Positions 49,749 through 59,079 of a stretch of 64,000 bases of DNA are shown here, in pieces. The position numbers and the translations under genes are program-made. Below the pieces are notes generated by a model. The model was not told the DNA's origin. It saw only the letters and a list, made by a program, of their open reading frames with translations, and made no database searches. The DNA lies in the NCBI RefSeq assembly GCF_023701695.1, contig NZ_JAJOZC010000001.1, forward strand, positions 5,331,894-5,395,893. Reading direction: 5' to 3'. The stretch's first letter is position 1, and every line of letters starts with the position of its first letter. Origin of the DNA: Streptomyces sp. RKAG290 (GTDB lineage: Bacteria; Actinomycetota; Actinomycetes; Streptomycetales; Streptomycetaceae).

Positions 49749-50585
49749 GTGCCCCGTCTGTCTGAAGTCATCGCCGAGCTCGACGCCCTCTGGCCGCCCG
49801 AGCGGGCCGAAGGTTGGGACGCGGTCGGCACGGTCTGCGGTGATCCGGACGCCGAGGTGACCCGGGTGCTCTTCGCCGTCGACCCCGTCCAGGGCATCGC
49901 CGACGAGGCGCGGGAACTGGGCGCCCAGCTGATCGTCACCCACCACCCGCTCTATCTGCGCGGTACGACGACGGTCGCGGCCGGCACCTTCAAGGGCCGG
50001 GTCGTGCATACGCTGATCAAGCACGACATCGCACTGCACGTCGCCCACACCAACGCCGACTCCGCGGACCCCGGCGTCTCCGACGCCCTCGCCGGCGCCC
50101 TCGACCTGCGTGTCGAGCGGCCGCTCGTACCGGACCCGACGGACCCTGCGGGCCGCCGCGGCCTCGGCCGGATCTGCACGCTCGACCACCCGCAGACCCT
50201 CGGCGAGTTCGCCGCCCGCGCCGCCGCCCGGCTGCCCGCGACCGCGCAGGGCATCCGCCTCGCCGGCGACCCGGAAGCCCTCGTGCGCACCGTCGCGGTG
50301 AGCGGCGGATCGGGCGACGGCCTCTTCGACGCGGTGCGTGCCGCGGGCGTCGACGCCTTCCTCACCGCGGACCTGCGCCACCACCCGGCCTCCGAGGCCG
50401 TCCAGCACTCGCTGCTCGGCCTGGTCGATGCCGCACACTGGGCCACCGAATGGCCGTGGTGCGAACAGGCTGCGGCACAGCTCGACGCGATTTCCGACCG
50501 CCACGGATGGGACCTGCGGGTCCACGTCTCGAAGCAGGTCACCGACCCCTGGACCACCCACCACTCTTCTGGAGCCCCCAACTGA
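49749..50585 (+). CDS. Nif3-like dinuclear metal center protein (YqfO/YbgI family)
   Basis: A 278-residue member of the Nif3/GTP cyclohydrolase I type 2-like family. Metal ligands are in VTHHPLYLRG, HVAHTNADSAD and the late HWATEW. The family forms hexamers with a two-metal centre; its function is unclear, with proposed roles in cofactor metabolism. GTG at 49749. Its stop overlaps the CTG start of the zinc-ribbon gene, starting a tight three-gene housekeeping operon with the RNase H fusion. Confidence 0.9.
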   Translation: MPRLSEVIAELDALWPPERAEGWDAVGTVCGDPDAEVTRVLFAVDPVQGIADEARELGAQLIVTHHPLYLRGTTTVAAGTFKGRVVHTLIKHDIALHVAHTNADSADPGVSDALAGALDLRVERPLVPDPTDPAGRRGLGRICTLDHPQTLGEFAARAAARLPATAQGIRLAGDPEALVRTVAVSGGSGDGLFDAVRAAGVDAFLTADLRHHPASEAVQHSLLGLVDAAHWATEWPWCEQAAAQLDAISDRHGWDLRVHVSKQVTDPWTTHHSSGAPN

Positions 50586-51325
50586 ACGCCGCGCCCGCCG
50601 ACCAGATCCGACTCCTCGACGTCCAGGCACTCGACCAGCGTCTCTCCCAGCTCGCGCACAAGCGCAAGTCCCTTCCCGAGCACGCCGAGATCGAGTCGCT
50701 CACGACCGACCTCGCCCAACTCCGCGACCTCCTCGTCGCCTCGACGACCGAGGAGAGCGACACCGCCCGCGAGCAGGTCAAGGCGGAGCAGGACGTCGAC
50801 CAGGTGCGCCAGCGCGCCACCCGCGACCAGCAGCGGATGGACTCCGGCAGCGTCACCTCGTCCAAGGACCTGGAGAGCCTGCAGCGTGAGATCGTCTCGC
50901 TGGCCAAGCGGCAGGGTGACCTGGAGGACGTCGTCCTCGAGGTCATGGAGCGCCGGGAGTCCGCCCAGGAGCGGGTCACCGAGCTGACCGACCGGGTCTC
51001 CGCCGTCCAGGCCAAGGTCGACGACGCGACCGCCCGCCGGGACGCCGCGACCGGCGAGCTCGACGAGGAGACCGCGACGCTCACCAAGGAGCGCGACGTC
51101 GTCGCCGGTTCCGTCCCCGCCGACCTGCTCAAGCTGTACGACAAGCTCCGCGCCCAGCAGGGCGGGGTGGGCGCGGCCCGCCTCTACCAGCGCCGCTGCG
51201 AGGGCTGCCGGCTGGAGCTCAACATCACCGAGGTCAACGACGTGAAGGCAGCCTCCCGCGACACCGTGCTGCGCTGCGAGAACTGCCACCGCATCCTGGT
51301 CCGCACCGCGGACTCGGGCCTGTAG
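50582..51325 (+). CDS. C4-type zinc ribbon protein, coiled coil, CTG start
   Basis: A 247-residue protein with a long coiled coil (about 10-170, heptads in DVQALDQRLSQLAHKRKSL onward) and a C-terminal zinc ribbon (CEGCRLEL and CENCHRIL, about 200-240). Related proteins are annotated as nucleic-acid-binding zinc ribbons. The best start is CTG at 50582, giving MNAAPADQIRLL: it overlaps the Nif3 stop by four bases and has CTGGAG just upstream. No ATG or GTG is available near the conserved N-terminus. It is followed directly by the RNase H gene (TAGTG overlap). Confidence 0.85.
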   Translation: MNAAPADQIRLLDVQALDQRLSQLAHKRKSLPEHAEIESLTTDLAQLRDLLVASTTEESDTAREQVKAEQDVDQVRQRATRDQQRMDSGSVTSSKDLESLQREIVSLAKRQGDLEDVVLEVMERRESAQERVTELTDRVSAVQAKVDDATARRDAATGELDEETATLTKERDVVAGSVPADLLKLYDKLRAQQGGVGAARLYQRRCEGCRLELNITEVNDVKAASRDTVLRCENCHRILVRTADSGL

Positions 51326-52575
51326 TGACGCAGCCGCGCCAGTTCGTCATCGAGGCCGACGGCGGCTCCCGGGGCAACCCGGGGCCCGCCGGGTACGGCG
51401 CGGTCGTCATCGACCCGGCGACGGGCGAGACCCTGGCGGAGGCCGCCGAGTACATCGGCGTCGCGACGAACAACGTCGCCGAGTACAAGGGGCTCATCGC
51501 GGGTCTGCGGGCGGCGAAGGCACTGGTGCCCGACGCCTCGGCCGGCGGCGGGCCGCGGGTGCACGTCCGGATGGACTCCAAGCTGGTCGTGGAGCAGATG
51601 TCGGGCCGCTGGAAGATCAAGCACCCGGACATGAAGCCGCTCGCGGCGGAGGCCGCCCGGATCCTTCCGGCGTCCGCCGTCACCTACGAGTGGATCCCGC
51701 GCGAGAAGAACAAGCACGCCGACCGGCTCGCGAACGAGGCGATGGACGCGGGCAAGCGGGGCAAGCAGTGGGAGCCGTCGTCCTCGACGGCCGCCCTCGA
51801 CACCCCGAAGTCCTCGGTGGCCACCGCCCTGCCGCCGGTCTCCGGCCCGCCCGGTGACGCGGCGGCCGGTGCGGCGAGGGCCAGGGCGGCGCTGAACCGT
51901 CCGCAGCCGTCCGCCACGCCGCAGGTCGGCTGGGGCGTCGCCCCCGACCTGGGCGCACCCGCCACCTTCGTCCTGCTGCGGCACGGCGAGACCGCCCTCA
52001 CCCCCGAGAAGCGTTTCTCCGGGAGCGGCGGCACCGACCCCGAGCTCTCCGCGACCGGCCGCCGGCAGGCCGAGTGCGCCGCCGAGGCCTTCGCCGCCCG
52101 CGGGACGGTGCAGGAGATCGTCAGCTCCCCGCTGCGCCGCTGCCGCGAGACGGCAGGCGCGGTGGCGGCCCGGCTGGGCCTGGAGGTCCGGATCGAGGAG
52201 GGCCTGCGCGAGACGGACTTCGGTGCCTGGGAGGGGCTGACGTTCGGCGAGGTCAGGGAGCGTCACGGCGCCGATCTGGATGCCTGGCTCGCCTCCGCGA
52301 AGGCGACCCCCACCGGCGGCGGCGAATCCTTCGCCGAGGTCGCCCGCCGCGTCGCGGCCACCCGCGACCGGCTCATTTCCCACTACGCCGGCCGCACGGT
52401 CCTGGTCGTCACCCACGTCACGCCCATCAAGACCCTGGTCCGGCTGGCGCTGGGCGCACCGCCCGAGTCGCTGTTCCGGATGGAGCTCTCGGCCGCATCC
52501 GTGTCGGCAGTGGCCTACTACGCGGACGGCAACGCCTCGGTGCGGCTGCTGAACGACACGTCGCACCTGCGCTAG
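51325..52575 (+). CDS. Bifunctional RNase HI / acid phosphatase
   Basis: A 416-residue fusion. The N-terminal RNase HI domain (about 1-145) has IEADGGSRGNPGPAGYG, the catalytic Glu in NVAEYKGLIAGL and Asp in VRMDSKLVVEQM. It removes RNA from RNA-DNA hybrids. A Pro/Ala linker leads to a histidine-phosphatase domain (about 210-416) with FVLLRHGETALT and late His in VVTHVTPIKTLV. The same fusion occurs in mycobacteria (Rv2228c), where the second domain has phosphatase activity (family knowledge). GTG start overlaps the zinc-ribbon stop by one base. Terminator downstream. Confidence 0.92.
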   Translation: MTQPRQFVIEADGGSRGNPGPAGYGAVVIDPATGETLAEAAEYIGVATNNVAEYKGLIAGLRAAKALVPDASAGGGPRVHVRMDSKLVVEQMSGRWKIKHPDMKPLAAEAARILPASAVTYEWIPREKNKHADRLANEAMDAGKRGKQWEPSSSTAALDTPKSSVATALPPVSGPPGDAAAGAARARAALNRPQPSATPQVGWGVAPDLGAPATFVLLRHGETALTPEKRFSGSGGTDPELSATGRRQAECAAEAFAARGTVQEIVSSPLRRCRETAGAVAARLGLEVRIEEGLRETDFGAWEGLTFGEVRERHGADLDAWLASAKATPTGGGESFAEVARRVAATRDRLISHYAGRTVLVVTHVTPIKTLVRLALGAPPESLFRMELSAASVSAVAYYADGNASVRLLNDTSHLR

Positions 52576-52638
52576 CCGCGTCCCACCTGCGTCGGCCACG
52601 TCCCGCCCGCGTCACCCGCCGGCCGGCTGCGGACAGCA

Positions 52639-52678
52639 AACGGCCCCATCGGCCGGGGGGAAGTCCGATGGGGCCGTT
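52639..52678. terminator. Hairpin terminator after RNase H operon
   Basis: 14-base arms AACGGCCCCATCGG and CCGATGGGGCCGTT around a 12-base loop. Serves the Nif3-zinc ribbon-RNase H operon. Confidence 0.82.
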
Positions 52679-52816
52679 GCGGTTCCGGCAGGCCGGGGGA
52701 TTGCCTGCCGGAACCCGGGTCACCCGGAGTGCGGGTCACGTCCTCGAAAGGTCTCGTGCCCCGTCCGCCGGGGAGCATGCACACGAATCCAGACGTTTTT
52801 CGCCGCCTGGCCGTGC

Positions 52817-53437
52817 TCAGTCGCGCAGTGCCGCCGCCTCGGCCGCCAGTCGCTCCACCCGGGCCCAGTCCCCGGCCGCCACCGCGTCGCCGGGCACCAT
52901 CCAGCTGCCGCCCACGCAGCCGACGTTCGGCAGGGCCAGGTAGGAGGGTGCCGAGGCGAGCGAGATGCCGCCCGTCGGGCAGAACCGCGCCTGGGGGAGC
53001 GGCGCGGACAGGGCCTTCAGATAGGCCGTGCCGCCCGCCGCCTCGGCCGGGAAGAACTTCATCTCGGTGACCCCGCGCTCCAGCAGCGCGACCACCTCGG
53101 ACGTCGTCGAGACGCCCGGCAGGAACGGCACCCCCGACGCCTTCATCGCGTCCAGCAGGGTGTCCGTCCAGCCGGGGCTGACCAGGAACCGGGCTCCCGC
53201 GGCCACGGTGTCGGAGACGTTCCGCACGGAGATCACCGTGCCGGCGCCGACCACCGCGTCCGGCACCTCCGCCGCGATGGCCTTGATCGCATCCAGGGCC
53301 GCGGCGGTCCGCAGGGTCACCTCGATCGCCGGAAGCCCGCCCGCGACCAGGGCCCGCGCGAGCGGCACCGCGTCGGCCGCGTTCTCCAGCACGACTACGG
53401 GCACGACGGGGGCAAGGTCCAGCACGGAGGAGGTCAT
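52817..53437 (-). CDS. eda: KDPG/KHG aldolase
   Basis: A 206-residue class I aldolase that cleaves 2-keto-3-deoxy-6-phosphogluconate (or 4-hydroxy-2-oxoglutarate) to pyruvate and an aldehyde. The Schiff-base Lys is in EMKFFPAEAAGG, the general acid-base Glu in AIEVTLRT, and the phosphate-binding stretch in RFCPTGGIS. The ATG at 53437 gives MTSSVLDLAP. It stands alone; no Entner-Doudoroff dehydratase lies in the window, so its pathway is uncertain. Confidence 0.9.
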   Translation of the reverse strand: MTSSVLDLAPVVPVVVLENAADAVPLARALVAGGLPAIEVTLRTAAALDAIKAIAAEVPDAVVGAGTVISVRNVSDTVAAGARFLVSPGWTDTLLDAMKASGVPFLPGVSTTSEVVALLERGVTEMKFFPAEAAGGTAYLKALSAPLPQARFCPTGGISLASAPSYLALPNVGCVGGSWMVPGDAVAAGDWARVERLAAEAAALRD

Positions 53438-53548
53438 GCCCTCATCCTGCCGCGAAGACCGCACTCCACGCAACGAGCGTTGCATATGATGCAACGCATC
53501 GGGTCATGGTCAGTGATCGCCGGAAGATCTCCCGTGGGTCCCCCGTGA

Positions 53549-54349
53549 TCAGTGGATCTCCGTCACGACAACATCCAGCTCCCACGGCCGTCCGGCGCGG
53601 GCGGGCGGCTCGGCCTCCACCACGTACCCGAGGTCCCGCAGGGCCGTCACCAGCTCCGCGGGCCCCTTCGGCCGGGCGTCCGCCTGCAGCAGATCGCGGA
53701 CGATCCGGCCCTTCGTCGCCTTGTTGAAGTGGCTGACCACCGACCGCTTCTCCACCCCGTCCACCAGCTGGGAGTGCAGCACCCGCACGTTCGCCGTGCG
53801 CTCCGCGACCTCACCCTTCGGCCGCCACGCCGCCGCGTACGCGGACGACCGCAGATCCAGCACCGGCCCGTCCCCGGCCGCCTCCGGCATGACCTGCGCC
53901 ATCGGCGTGCGCCAGAACGCGCCGAGAGCTCCCGTCCCCGGCAGCTTCACCCCCATCGAGCAGCGGTACGAAGGAATCCGGTCGCCCACCCGCACCGCGC
54001 CCCACAGCCCGGAGAAGACCAGCAGCGACTTCCCGGCCCGCCGGCGGGCGGCCGTGTCCAGGGACGCGAGATCCAGTGCGTCGTAGAGCACCCCGGTGTA
54101 GATCTCCCCGGCCGGACGCGTGCCCGCGGTCCGCAGTTCGACGTTCTTGGCGATCTCGCCGCGCAGCCCTTCGCTCAGCCCCAGCACCACACGGGCCTTC
54201 TCCTCGTCCGCCACGGACAGCTCGACGAGCGCGTCCAGCACGGTGGCCCGCGCCTCGGCCAGACCCGGCAGCGACAGCGACTCGGGCTTCAGGGGTGCTC
54301 CGCGCCCCGAGGCGGCCTTACCTTCGGAGGGCGGCAACAGCACGAGCAC
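53549..54349 (-). CDS. yaaA: YaaA/UPF0246 family peroxide stress protein
   Basis: A 266-residue protein. The family signature PPSEGK is at the N-terminus (LVLLPPSEGKAASG), with FSGLWGAVRVGDRIPSYRCS and VVSHFNKATKGRIVR further on. In E. coli YaaA lowers free iron and protects DNA from peroxide; family DNA-binding is reported. The GTG start at 54349 is preceded by GGAGAA at 5 bases; a second GTG at 54343 is possible. Single gene, divergent from the ribonuclease gene. Confidence 0.9.
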   Translation of the reverse strand: MLVLLPPSEGKAASGRGAPLKPESLSLPGLAEARATVLDALVELSVADEEKARVVLGLSEGLRGEIAKNVELRTAGTRPAGEIYTGVLYDALDLASLDTAARRRAGKSLLVFSGLWGAVRVGDRIPSYRCSMGVKLPGTGALGAFWRTPMAQVMPEAAGDGPVLDLRSSAYAAAWRPKGEVAERTANVRVLHSQLVDGVEKRSVVSHFNKATKGRIVRDLLQADARPKGPAELVTALRDLGYVVEAEPPARAGRPWELDVVVTEIH

Positions 54350-54525
54350 GGCGGTTCTCCTTCGTACGCACGGAAAGGGGCGACCGGTGTTGCGGACCGG
54401 TCCACGGAGCCCGGCGGTGTCGCCCGGATCCGTCAAAACCCCTCGCGCCAGCGTACGGGGAAGCGCCGCCCCCGCCCTCCGCCACCCGGGATGCCGCCCG
54501 CCCCGCCCGGTCATACGCTCGGTCC

Positions 54526-55968
54526 ATGCCCCGCCGCCATCTGCACCTGACCGACGCAGCCGAGAACCCGCTGCGGGCGGCCCTGCGCGGGCTGCGCACC
54601 GCACTCGAACTGCCCGGTGACTTCCCGCCCGACGTGCTCGCCGAAGCGGCCGACGTGGCGAGCAGCCCGGTGGTGTCCGGACACGAGGACGCCACGGATC
54701 TGCCGTTCCTCACCATCGACCCGCCCGCCTCGACCGACCTCGACCAGGCGATGCACCTCGAACGCCGGGGCCACGGCTACCGCGTGCACTACGCCATCGC
54801 CGACGTGGCCGCATTCGTCCGCCCCGGCGGCGCACTCGACACCGAGGCGCACCGCCGGGTGACGACCCTCTACTTCCCTGACGGCAAGGTGCCGCTGCAC
54901 CCCACCTCGCTCTCCGAGGGCGCCGCCAGCCTCCTCCCCGGGCAGACCCGGCCCGCGGTGCTGTGGCAGATCGACCTCGACGCCGAGGGCGCCGCCGTCG
55001 CCACCCGGGTGCGCCGGGCCCTCGTACGCAGCCGCGCCAAGCTCGACTACGCGGACGTGCAGCACCGGATCGACGCCGGCACCGCCGAGGAGCCCCTGGC
55101 GCTGCTCAAGGACATCGGCACGCTCCGCGAGGAGCAGGAGGTCGCCCGCGGCGGCATCTCCCTCAACGTGCCCGAGCAGGAGATCGTCCAGCGCGACGGC
55201 GGCTACGGCCTGGAGTACCGCGCCCCGCTGCCCGCCGACAGCTGGAACGCCCAGATCTCCCTGCTCACCGGCACGGCCGCGGCCCGGCTGATGACCGAGG
55301 CCGGCACCGGAATCCTGCGCACGCTGCCGGTCGCCCCGGACGGCGCCGTGGCCCGGCTCCGGCTCTCCGCCCAGGCGCTGCACATCGACTGGCCGCACCA
55401 CGTCCCGTACGCGCAGATCGTGCGCTCCCTCGACCCGGGGAAGACCAACCACGCGGCTTTCCTGCAGGACTGCACCACCCTGCTGCGCGGCGCCGGGTAC
55501 ACCGTCTTCGAGAACGGCGAACTGCCCACCCCCGCCGTCCACGCCGCCGTCGCCGACCTCTACACGCACTGCACCGCTCCGCTGCGCCGCCTCGTCGACC
55601 GGTACGCGGCCGAACTGTGCCTCGCCGCCGTCGCGGACCGGGAGCCGCCCGAGTGGGTCCTGGCCGCGCTCCCCGCCCTGCCGAAGGAGATGGCGGACGG
55701 CACCCGGCGCGCCAACACGGTGGAGCGCGAGTGTGTGGACCTGGTCGAGGCCGCGCTGCTCAAGGACCGGATCGGCGCGGTCTTCGACGCGTACGTGGTG
55801 GACGTGAAGGAGCAGGAACCGACCACCGGCACCATCCACATCGACGACCCGGCGGTCGTCGCCCGGATCGAGGGCGGCTCCACGAGGCTGCCCCTCGGGG
55901 AGCGGTTGCGGGTCCGGCTCACCCAGGCAGATCCGGGAACGGCGAAGGTGCTGTTCGCCCCCGCGTGA
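54526..55968 (+). CDS. RNB domain (RNase II-like) ribonuclease
   Basis: A 480-residue exoribonuclease. The RNB catalytic domain starts FLTIDPPASTDLDQAMHLER, where the Asp residues bind magnesium, and runs to LPKEMADGTRRANTVERECV. Compared with full RNase II/R (600-800 residues) it lacks clear N-terminal cold-shock domains; the C-terminal S1 domain is reduced (VKEQEPTTGTIHID). Such short RNB proteins are usual in actinomycetes. ATG 54526. The end overlaps the convergent membrane protein gene by 50 bases. Confidence 0.87.
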   Translation: MPRRHLHLTDAAENPLRAALRGLRTALELPGDFPPDVLAEAADVASSPVVSGHEDATDLPFLTIDPPASTDLDQAMHLERRGHGYRVHYAIADVAAFVRPGGALDTEAHRRVTTLYFPDGKVPLHPTSLSEGAASLLPGQTRPAVLWQIDLDAEGAAVATRVRRALVRSRAKLDYADVQHRIDAGTAEEPLALLKDIGTLREEQEVARGGISLNVPEQEIVQRDGGYGLEYRAPLPADSWNAQISLLTGTAAARLMTEAGTGILRTLPVAPDGAVARLRLSAQALHIDWPHHVPYAQIVRSLDPGKTNHAAFLQDCTTLLRGAGYTVFENGELPTPAVHAAVADLYTHCTAPLRRLVDRYAAELCLAAVADREPPEWVLAALPALPKEMADGTRRANTVERECVDLVEAALLKDRIGAVFDAYVVDVKEQEPTTGTIHIDDPAVVARIEGGSTRLPLGERLRVRLTQADPGTAKVLFAPA

Positions 55969-56779
55969 GCGCGGCGACGACGGCCCCCGGATCATCGGCG
56001 TGGAAGCGCACCACCCGCGCCTGCCCGCGCCCCCCGAGCGGCCGCACGAAGCAGAGAGGCGCGGTCAGTTCCACGGCCACCGTTGTCTGGCTGCCCACCG
56101 CGAGATCGAGCACCCCGTCCGCGTGCAGCTGGATCAGCCCGCCTTCGGGGAAGCGCCGCTCCACCCGCACGGCGGTGATCGCGGCAGCCGGGACCCGCAG
56201 ATCGAACAGCGCCCCGTAGCGGATCCGCAGCGACCCGTCCACGCCCACCACATGCGGCCGGGTCACGCACGACGCATGCAGGGCGAGCACCAGAAGCACC
56301 CCGTACACATCCAGAACGAGCATGATCCGGTGCACGGCCGGCCAGGGGATCAGCAGCGCCAGCATCACCGTCTCCACCACGGAGACGAAGAGCAGGCCGT
56401 ACATCATCGCGGTCTGCGGCCCCGTGTACGGGACGGCCAGAGCTCCGCGCGGCACGGCGTGCCGCCGCCGCAGCAGCCACAGCCCCAGGCTGTGCATCGC
56501 CCGCACCTCGTGTGCGAGGAGGCGGCGCACCCTCTCCGGCACGACGGCACGCAGCGCGGTACCCAACGACTCCCGCCGTCCCGAACCACCTTGCCGTCCC
56601 GCGCGCCAGAGCCGTCCCAGCACGACGGCCTCCAGCACGAACGCGGCCAGGACCGCTCCCTCGGCGCCGATCAGTGCGGCAGCCGGTATCCGCACCCCGG
56701 CCAACAGGCATACACCCAAAGCCAGTTCGGCAGGCACCACCCCCGCGGCCACGAGCCGCGCGCCCCGCACTCCCTTCAT
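55919..56779 (-). CDS. Membrane protein with PH-like C-terminal domain, unknown function
   Basis: A 286-residue protein. Hydrophobic segments are at about 7-27, 32-52, 120-142 and 148-168; the C-terminus from about 175 is a beta-rich soluble domain (GVDGSLRIRYGALFDLRVPA). The ATG overlaps the stop of the MerR regulator gene upstream by four bases, so the regulator and this protein are one operon; the regulator may answer to a signal at the membrane. The last 50 bases overlap the ribonuclease gene end to end. Confidence 0.75.
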   Translation of the reverse strand: MKGVRGARLVAAGVVPAELALGVCLLAGVRIPAAALIGAEGAVLAAFVLEAVVLGRLWRAGRQGGSGRRESLGTALRAVVPERVRRLLAHEVRAMHSLGLWLLRRRHAVPRGALAVPYTGPQTAMMYGLLFVSVVETVMLALLIPWPAVHRIMLVLDVYGVLLVLALHASCVTRPHVVGVDGSLRIRYGALFDLRVPAAAITAVRVERRFPEGGLIQLHADGVLDLAVGSQTTVAVELTAPLCFVRPLGGRGQARVVRFHADDPGAVVAALTRGRTAPSPFPDLPG

Positions 56780-57528
56780 GACGTCTGCCTCCCGTTCCGC
56801 TTCCGTACGGTCAGTGCCGCCATCAGCCGGCGCACCACTTCCGCCTGCGCGGGCGAGTAGGCCGCCAGCAGGGCCTCGCCGAAGCCCGTCATCACCGGGC
56901 CCTCTGCCGGAATCGCCGCCAGCACCTCGGCCGGGACCAGACCGGCCATCCGGCCGGCCAGTGCTTCGACCCGCGGGTCGTCCACGGCTGCCGCCGCGAG
57001 CTCGTCCAGCTCTTCGTACAGTCCGAGCACGGCCGGATCGCCGACCAGCGGCCGCATCGCGGCGTAGATCTCGCCGGTCCCGCCGCCACCGGCCGTGTCC
57101 AGCAGCGTCAGGTGCTCACGGTCCTTGGCGGCGGCCGGGGAATCGGTGACGGGCATGGCGGCCAACAGCTCGGCCAGCGCGGGCGACACCGGCTCCGCCC
57201 CGGTCACCGGCCCGTCCACCAGCTTGGCCAGTCGCAGCCGCCGCTCCCGGATCTCCTGCTCCTGCCGGGCCAGATCGGCATCCAGCTCACGCAGTACGTC
57301 AGCGAGCCGGCGCCCGGCGTCACCGGCGAGGACGCCCCGCACCTCGTCCAGGCCGAGCCCGAGCTCGGTGAGCCGCCGGATCCTGGCCAGCAGCACGGCG
57401 TCACGCACGCTGTAGGAGCGGTAGCCGTTGGCCTTGCGTGCGGGTTCGGCCAGCAGACCGATGTGGTGGTAGTGGCGTACGGCCCGGGGGGTCACCCCGA
57501 CCAGTGCGGCGATCTCTCCGATGCGCAT
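56776..57528 (-). CDS. MerR family transcriptional regulator
   Basis: A 250-residue regulator. The winged HTH is at the N-terminus (MRIGEIAALVGVTPRAVRHY and HHIGLL), then a coiled coil (about 80-105, VLRELDADLARQEQEIRERR) and a C-terminal helical domain that may bind a ligand or partner. The start at 57528 is the standard MerR beginning. It is coupled to the downstream membrane protein gene by a four-base overlap and diverges from the TetR gene. Confidence 0.88.
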   Translation of the reverse strand: MRIGEIAALVGVTPRAVRHYHHIGLLAEPARKANGYRSYSVRDAVLLARIRRLTELGLGLDEVRGVLAGDAGRRLADVLRELDADLARQEQEIRERRLRLAKLVDGPVTGAEPVSPALAELLAAMPVTDSPAAAKDREHLTLLDTAGGGGTGEIYAAMRPLVGDPAVLGLYEELDELAAAAVDDPRVEALAGRMAGLVPAEVLAAIPAEGPVMTGFGEALLAAYSPAQAEVVRRLMAALTVRKRNGRQTS

Positions 57529-57665
57529 GACCTCAGTAGAAACCCTGACGCTGCGGCAAGGTCAAACCCGCGCCCGACCCCCTGCTCCTTCGCGCGGGCG
57601 CCCGCGTCTCGTACGATCGCGCCCTCGGCTTCGCACCCCGTGCCCCGTACGAAGGAAGGACCGGT

Positions 57666-58192
57666 GTGAGTGACCTCGCGGCTCCGGCTGCCACCGACCG
57701 TGCCCGTCAGATCGTCACCGCCGCCCGCACCCTCCTGGAGCAGGAGGGCCCGGAGGCCCTCACCATGCGCCGTCTCGCCGCGTGTGTGGGCATCACGGCG
57801 CCCTCCCTCTACAAGCACTTCCCGGACAAGTCGTCGGTGGTGAACGCCCTCGCCGACGTGATGCTGCGGGAGACCGCCGAGGCCCTGGAAGCGGCCGAGT
57901 CCACCGCCCCGGGCTCCTTCCCGGCCTGGCCGACGCCTACCGGACCCACGCCCTCACCCACCCCCACCTCTACCGCCTCACCACCGGCCGCCCCCTGCCG
58001 CCGGACCTGGAGGAGCGCGCCGCGGCGCCCCTCTTCCGCGCTCTGGACGACGACGAGGGCCGCGCCCGAGCCGCCTGGGCCTTCGCCCACGGCATGGTGG
58101 CGATGGAGCTGAACGGCCGTTTCCCCGCAGGCTCGGACGTGTCGGAGGCCTGGGCGGCCGGCATCGCGGCCTTCGGTGCCGTCCGCCGCTGA
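57666..58192 (+). pseudogene. TetR family transcriptional regulator, frameshifted
   Basis: About 176 residues when repaired. The HTH is clear (RQIVTAARTLLEQEGPEALT, then RLAACVGITAPSLYKHFPDK). The frame breaks near 57920-57926 after TAPGSFP; one extra base continues as LADAYRTHALTHPHLYRLTT to the end, a TetR_C-like domain. GTG 57666 follows GAAGGAAGGA. Target genes are not evident; the divergent MerR operon is a candidate. Confidence 0.8.
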
Positions 58193-58243
58193 GTCGTCGG
58201 CCTGTCGGAGAGGCCCGCCCCCGCCGGGTAGCATGGGCGCCAC

Positions 58244-58653
58244 GGCAGACGAGCCGGGCGGACGGCCGCGTGAGGATCTTCGGACCCTCCCGAGGAACGT
58301 CCGGGCTCCACAGGGCAGGGTGATGGCTAACGGCCACCCGGGGTGACCCGCGGGACAGTGCCACAGAAAACAGACCGCCTTGGACTTCGGTCCTCGGTAA
58401 GGGTGAAACGGTGGTGTAAGAGACCACCAGCGCCTGAGGCGACTCAGGCGGCTAGGTAAACCCCACCCGGAGCAAGGTCAAGAGGGGCCGCCGCAAGTCG
58501 GCCCTGCGCGAACGTTCGAGGGCTGCCCGCCCGAGTTCGCGGGTAGACCGCACGAGACCGGCAGCAATGCCGGTCCTAGATGGATGGCCGTCTCCCCGGC
58601 CGCCGCGAGGCGACCGGGCGACAGAACCCGGCGTACAGCCCGACTCGTCTGCC
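58244..58653 (+). ncRNA. rnpB: RNase P RNA, class A
   Basis: The catalytic RNA of RNase P, which matures tRNA 5' ends. The ends pair (GGCAGACGAG at 58244 with CTCGTCTGCC at 58644-58653) to form the P1 stem. Universal core elements are seen: GAGGAACGTCCGGGCTCC, the CACAGAAAACAGACCGCC region, AAGGGTGAAACGGTG, GGTAAACCCC and the late AGATGGATG. The length of about 410 nt is normal for Streptomyces. Its 5' flank is the TetR gene. Confidence 0.93.
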
Positions 58654-59079
58654 GCCACGAGCCTCTGACCAGCGAAAATCCTGGGCAAGGGGGCCTTTTT
58701 TCTCGATCGGGAGCTTCGCTGAAATCCGGTGCGTACCGGTACAAACCGGACCGCCCGGCTGTGGGCGTAGCCACGAGGGTGGCCATGAATAGGGCTGGGG
58801 ACGGCGGGCGGCGCTGCCTGACCCGGCTGATTTCGGAACGGGCGGGGAGCGGAGAACCCTGTGCCACCTGGACGGCGACGAGGACCGCCACGGTGACGAT
58901 GACGGAACCGCGGGGTCCGTGGACGGCCCCGTGCACGCGGGAAGCGGAGAGGCCGTGGCAGTGGCGAACGGCCCGGCGGGTCCGCGCGTGGAGTTCGTGA
59001 CGGTGGAAGTCGGCCCGCGCCCTTGAGTCGCCCGTACGAGGAGGTCGACGTCAGCCCGCCGCCAGGTACCCTCGGAGTC
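58654..59079. other. Intergenic region after rnpB, no confident gene
   Basis: About 425 bases. GGGGGCCTTTTTTC at about 58685-58698 with a short GGC/GCC stem may be the rnpB terminator. A plus-strand frame ending at 59026 (...VEFVTVEVGPRP) has good codon bias but no start codon in reach of 60 residues, so I do not call it. The promoter of the nuclease-helicase gene should lie near the 3' end. Confidence 0.5.

Noticed and set aside
58580..59000. Open frames over and just after the RNase P RNA
   Set aside because: The first half lies inside the RNA gene, and the rest has no credible start, ribosome site or domain.
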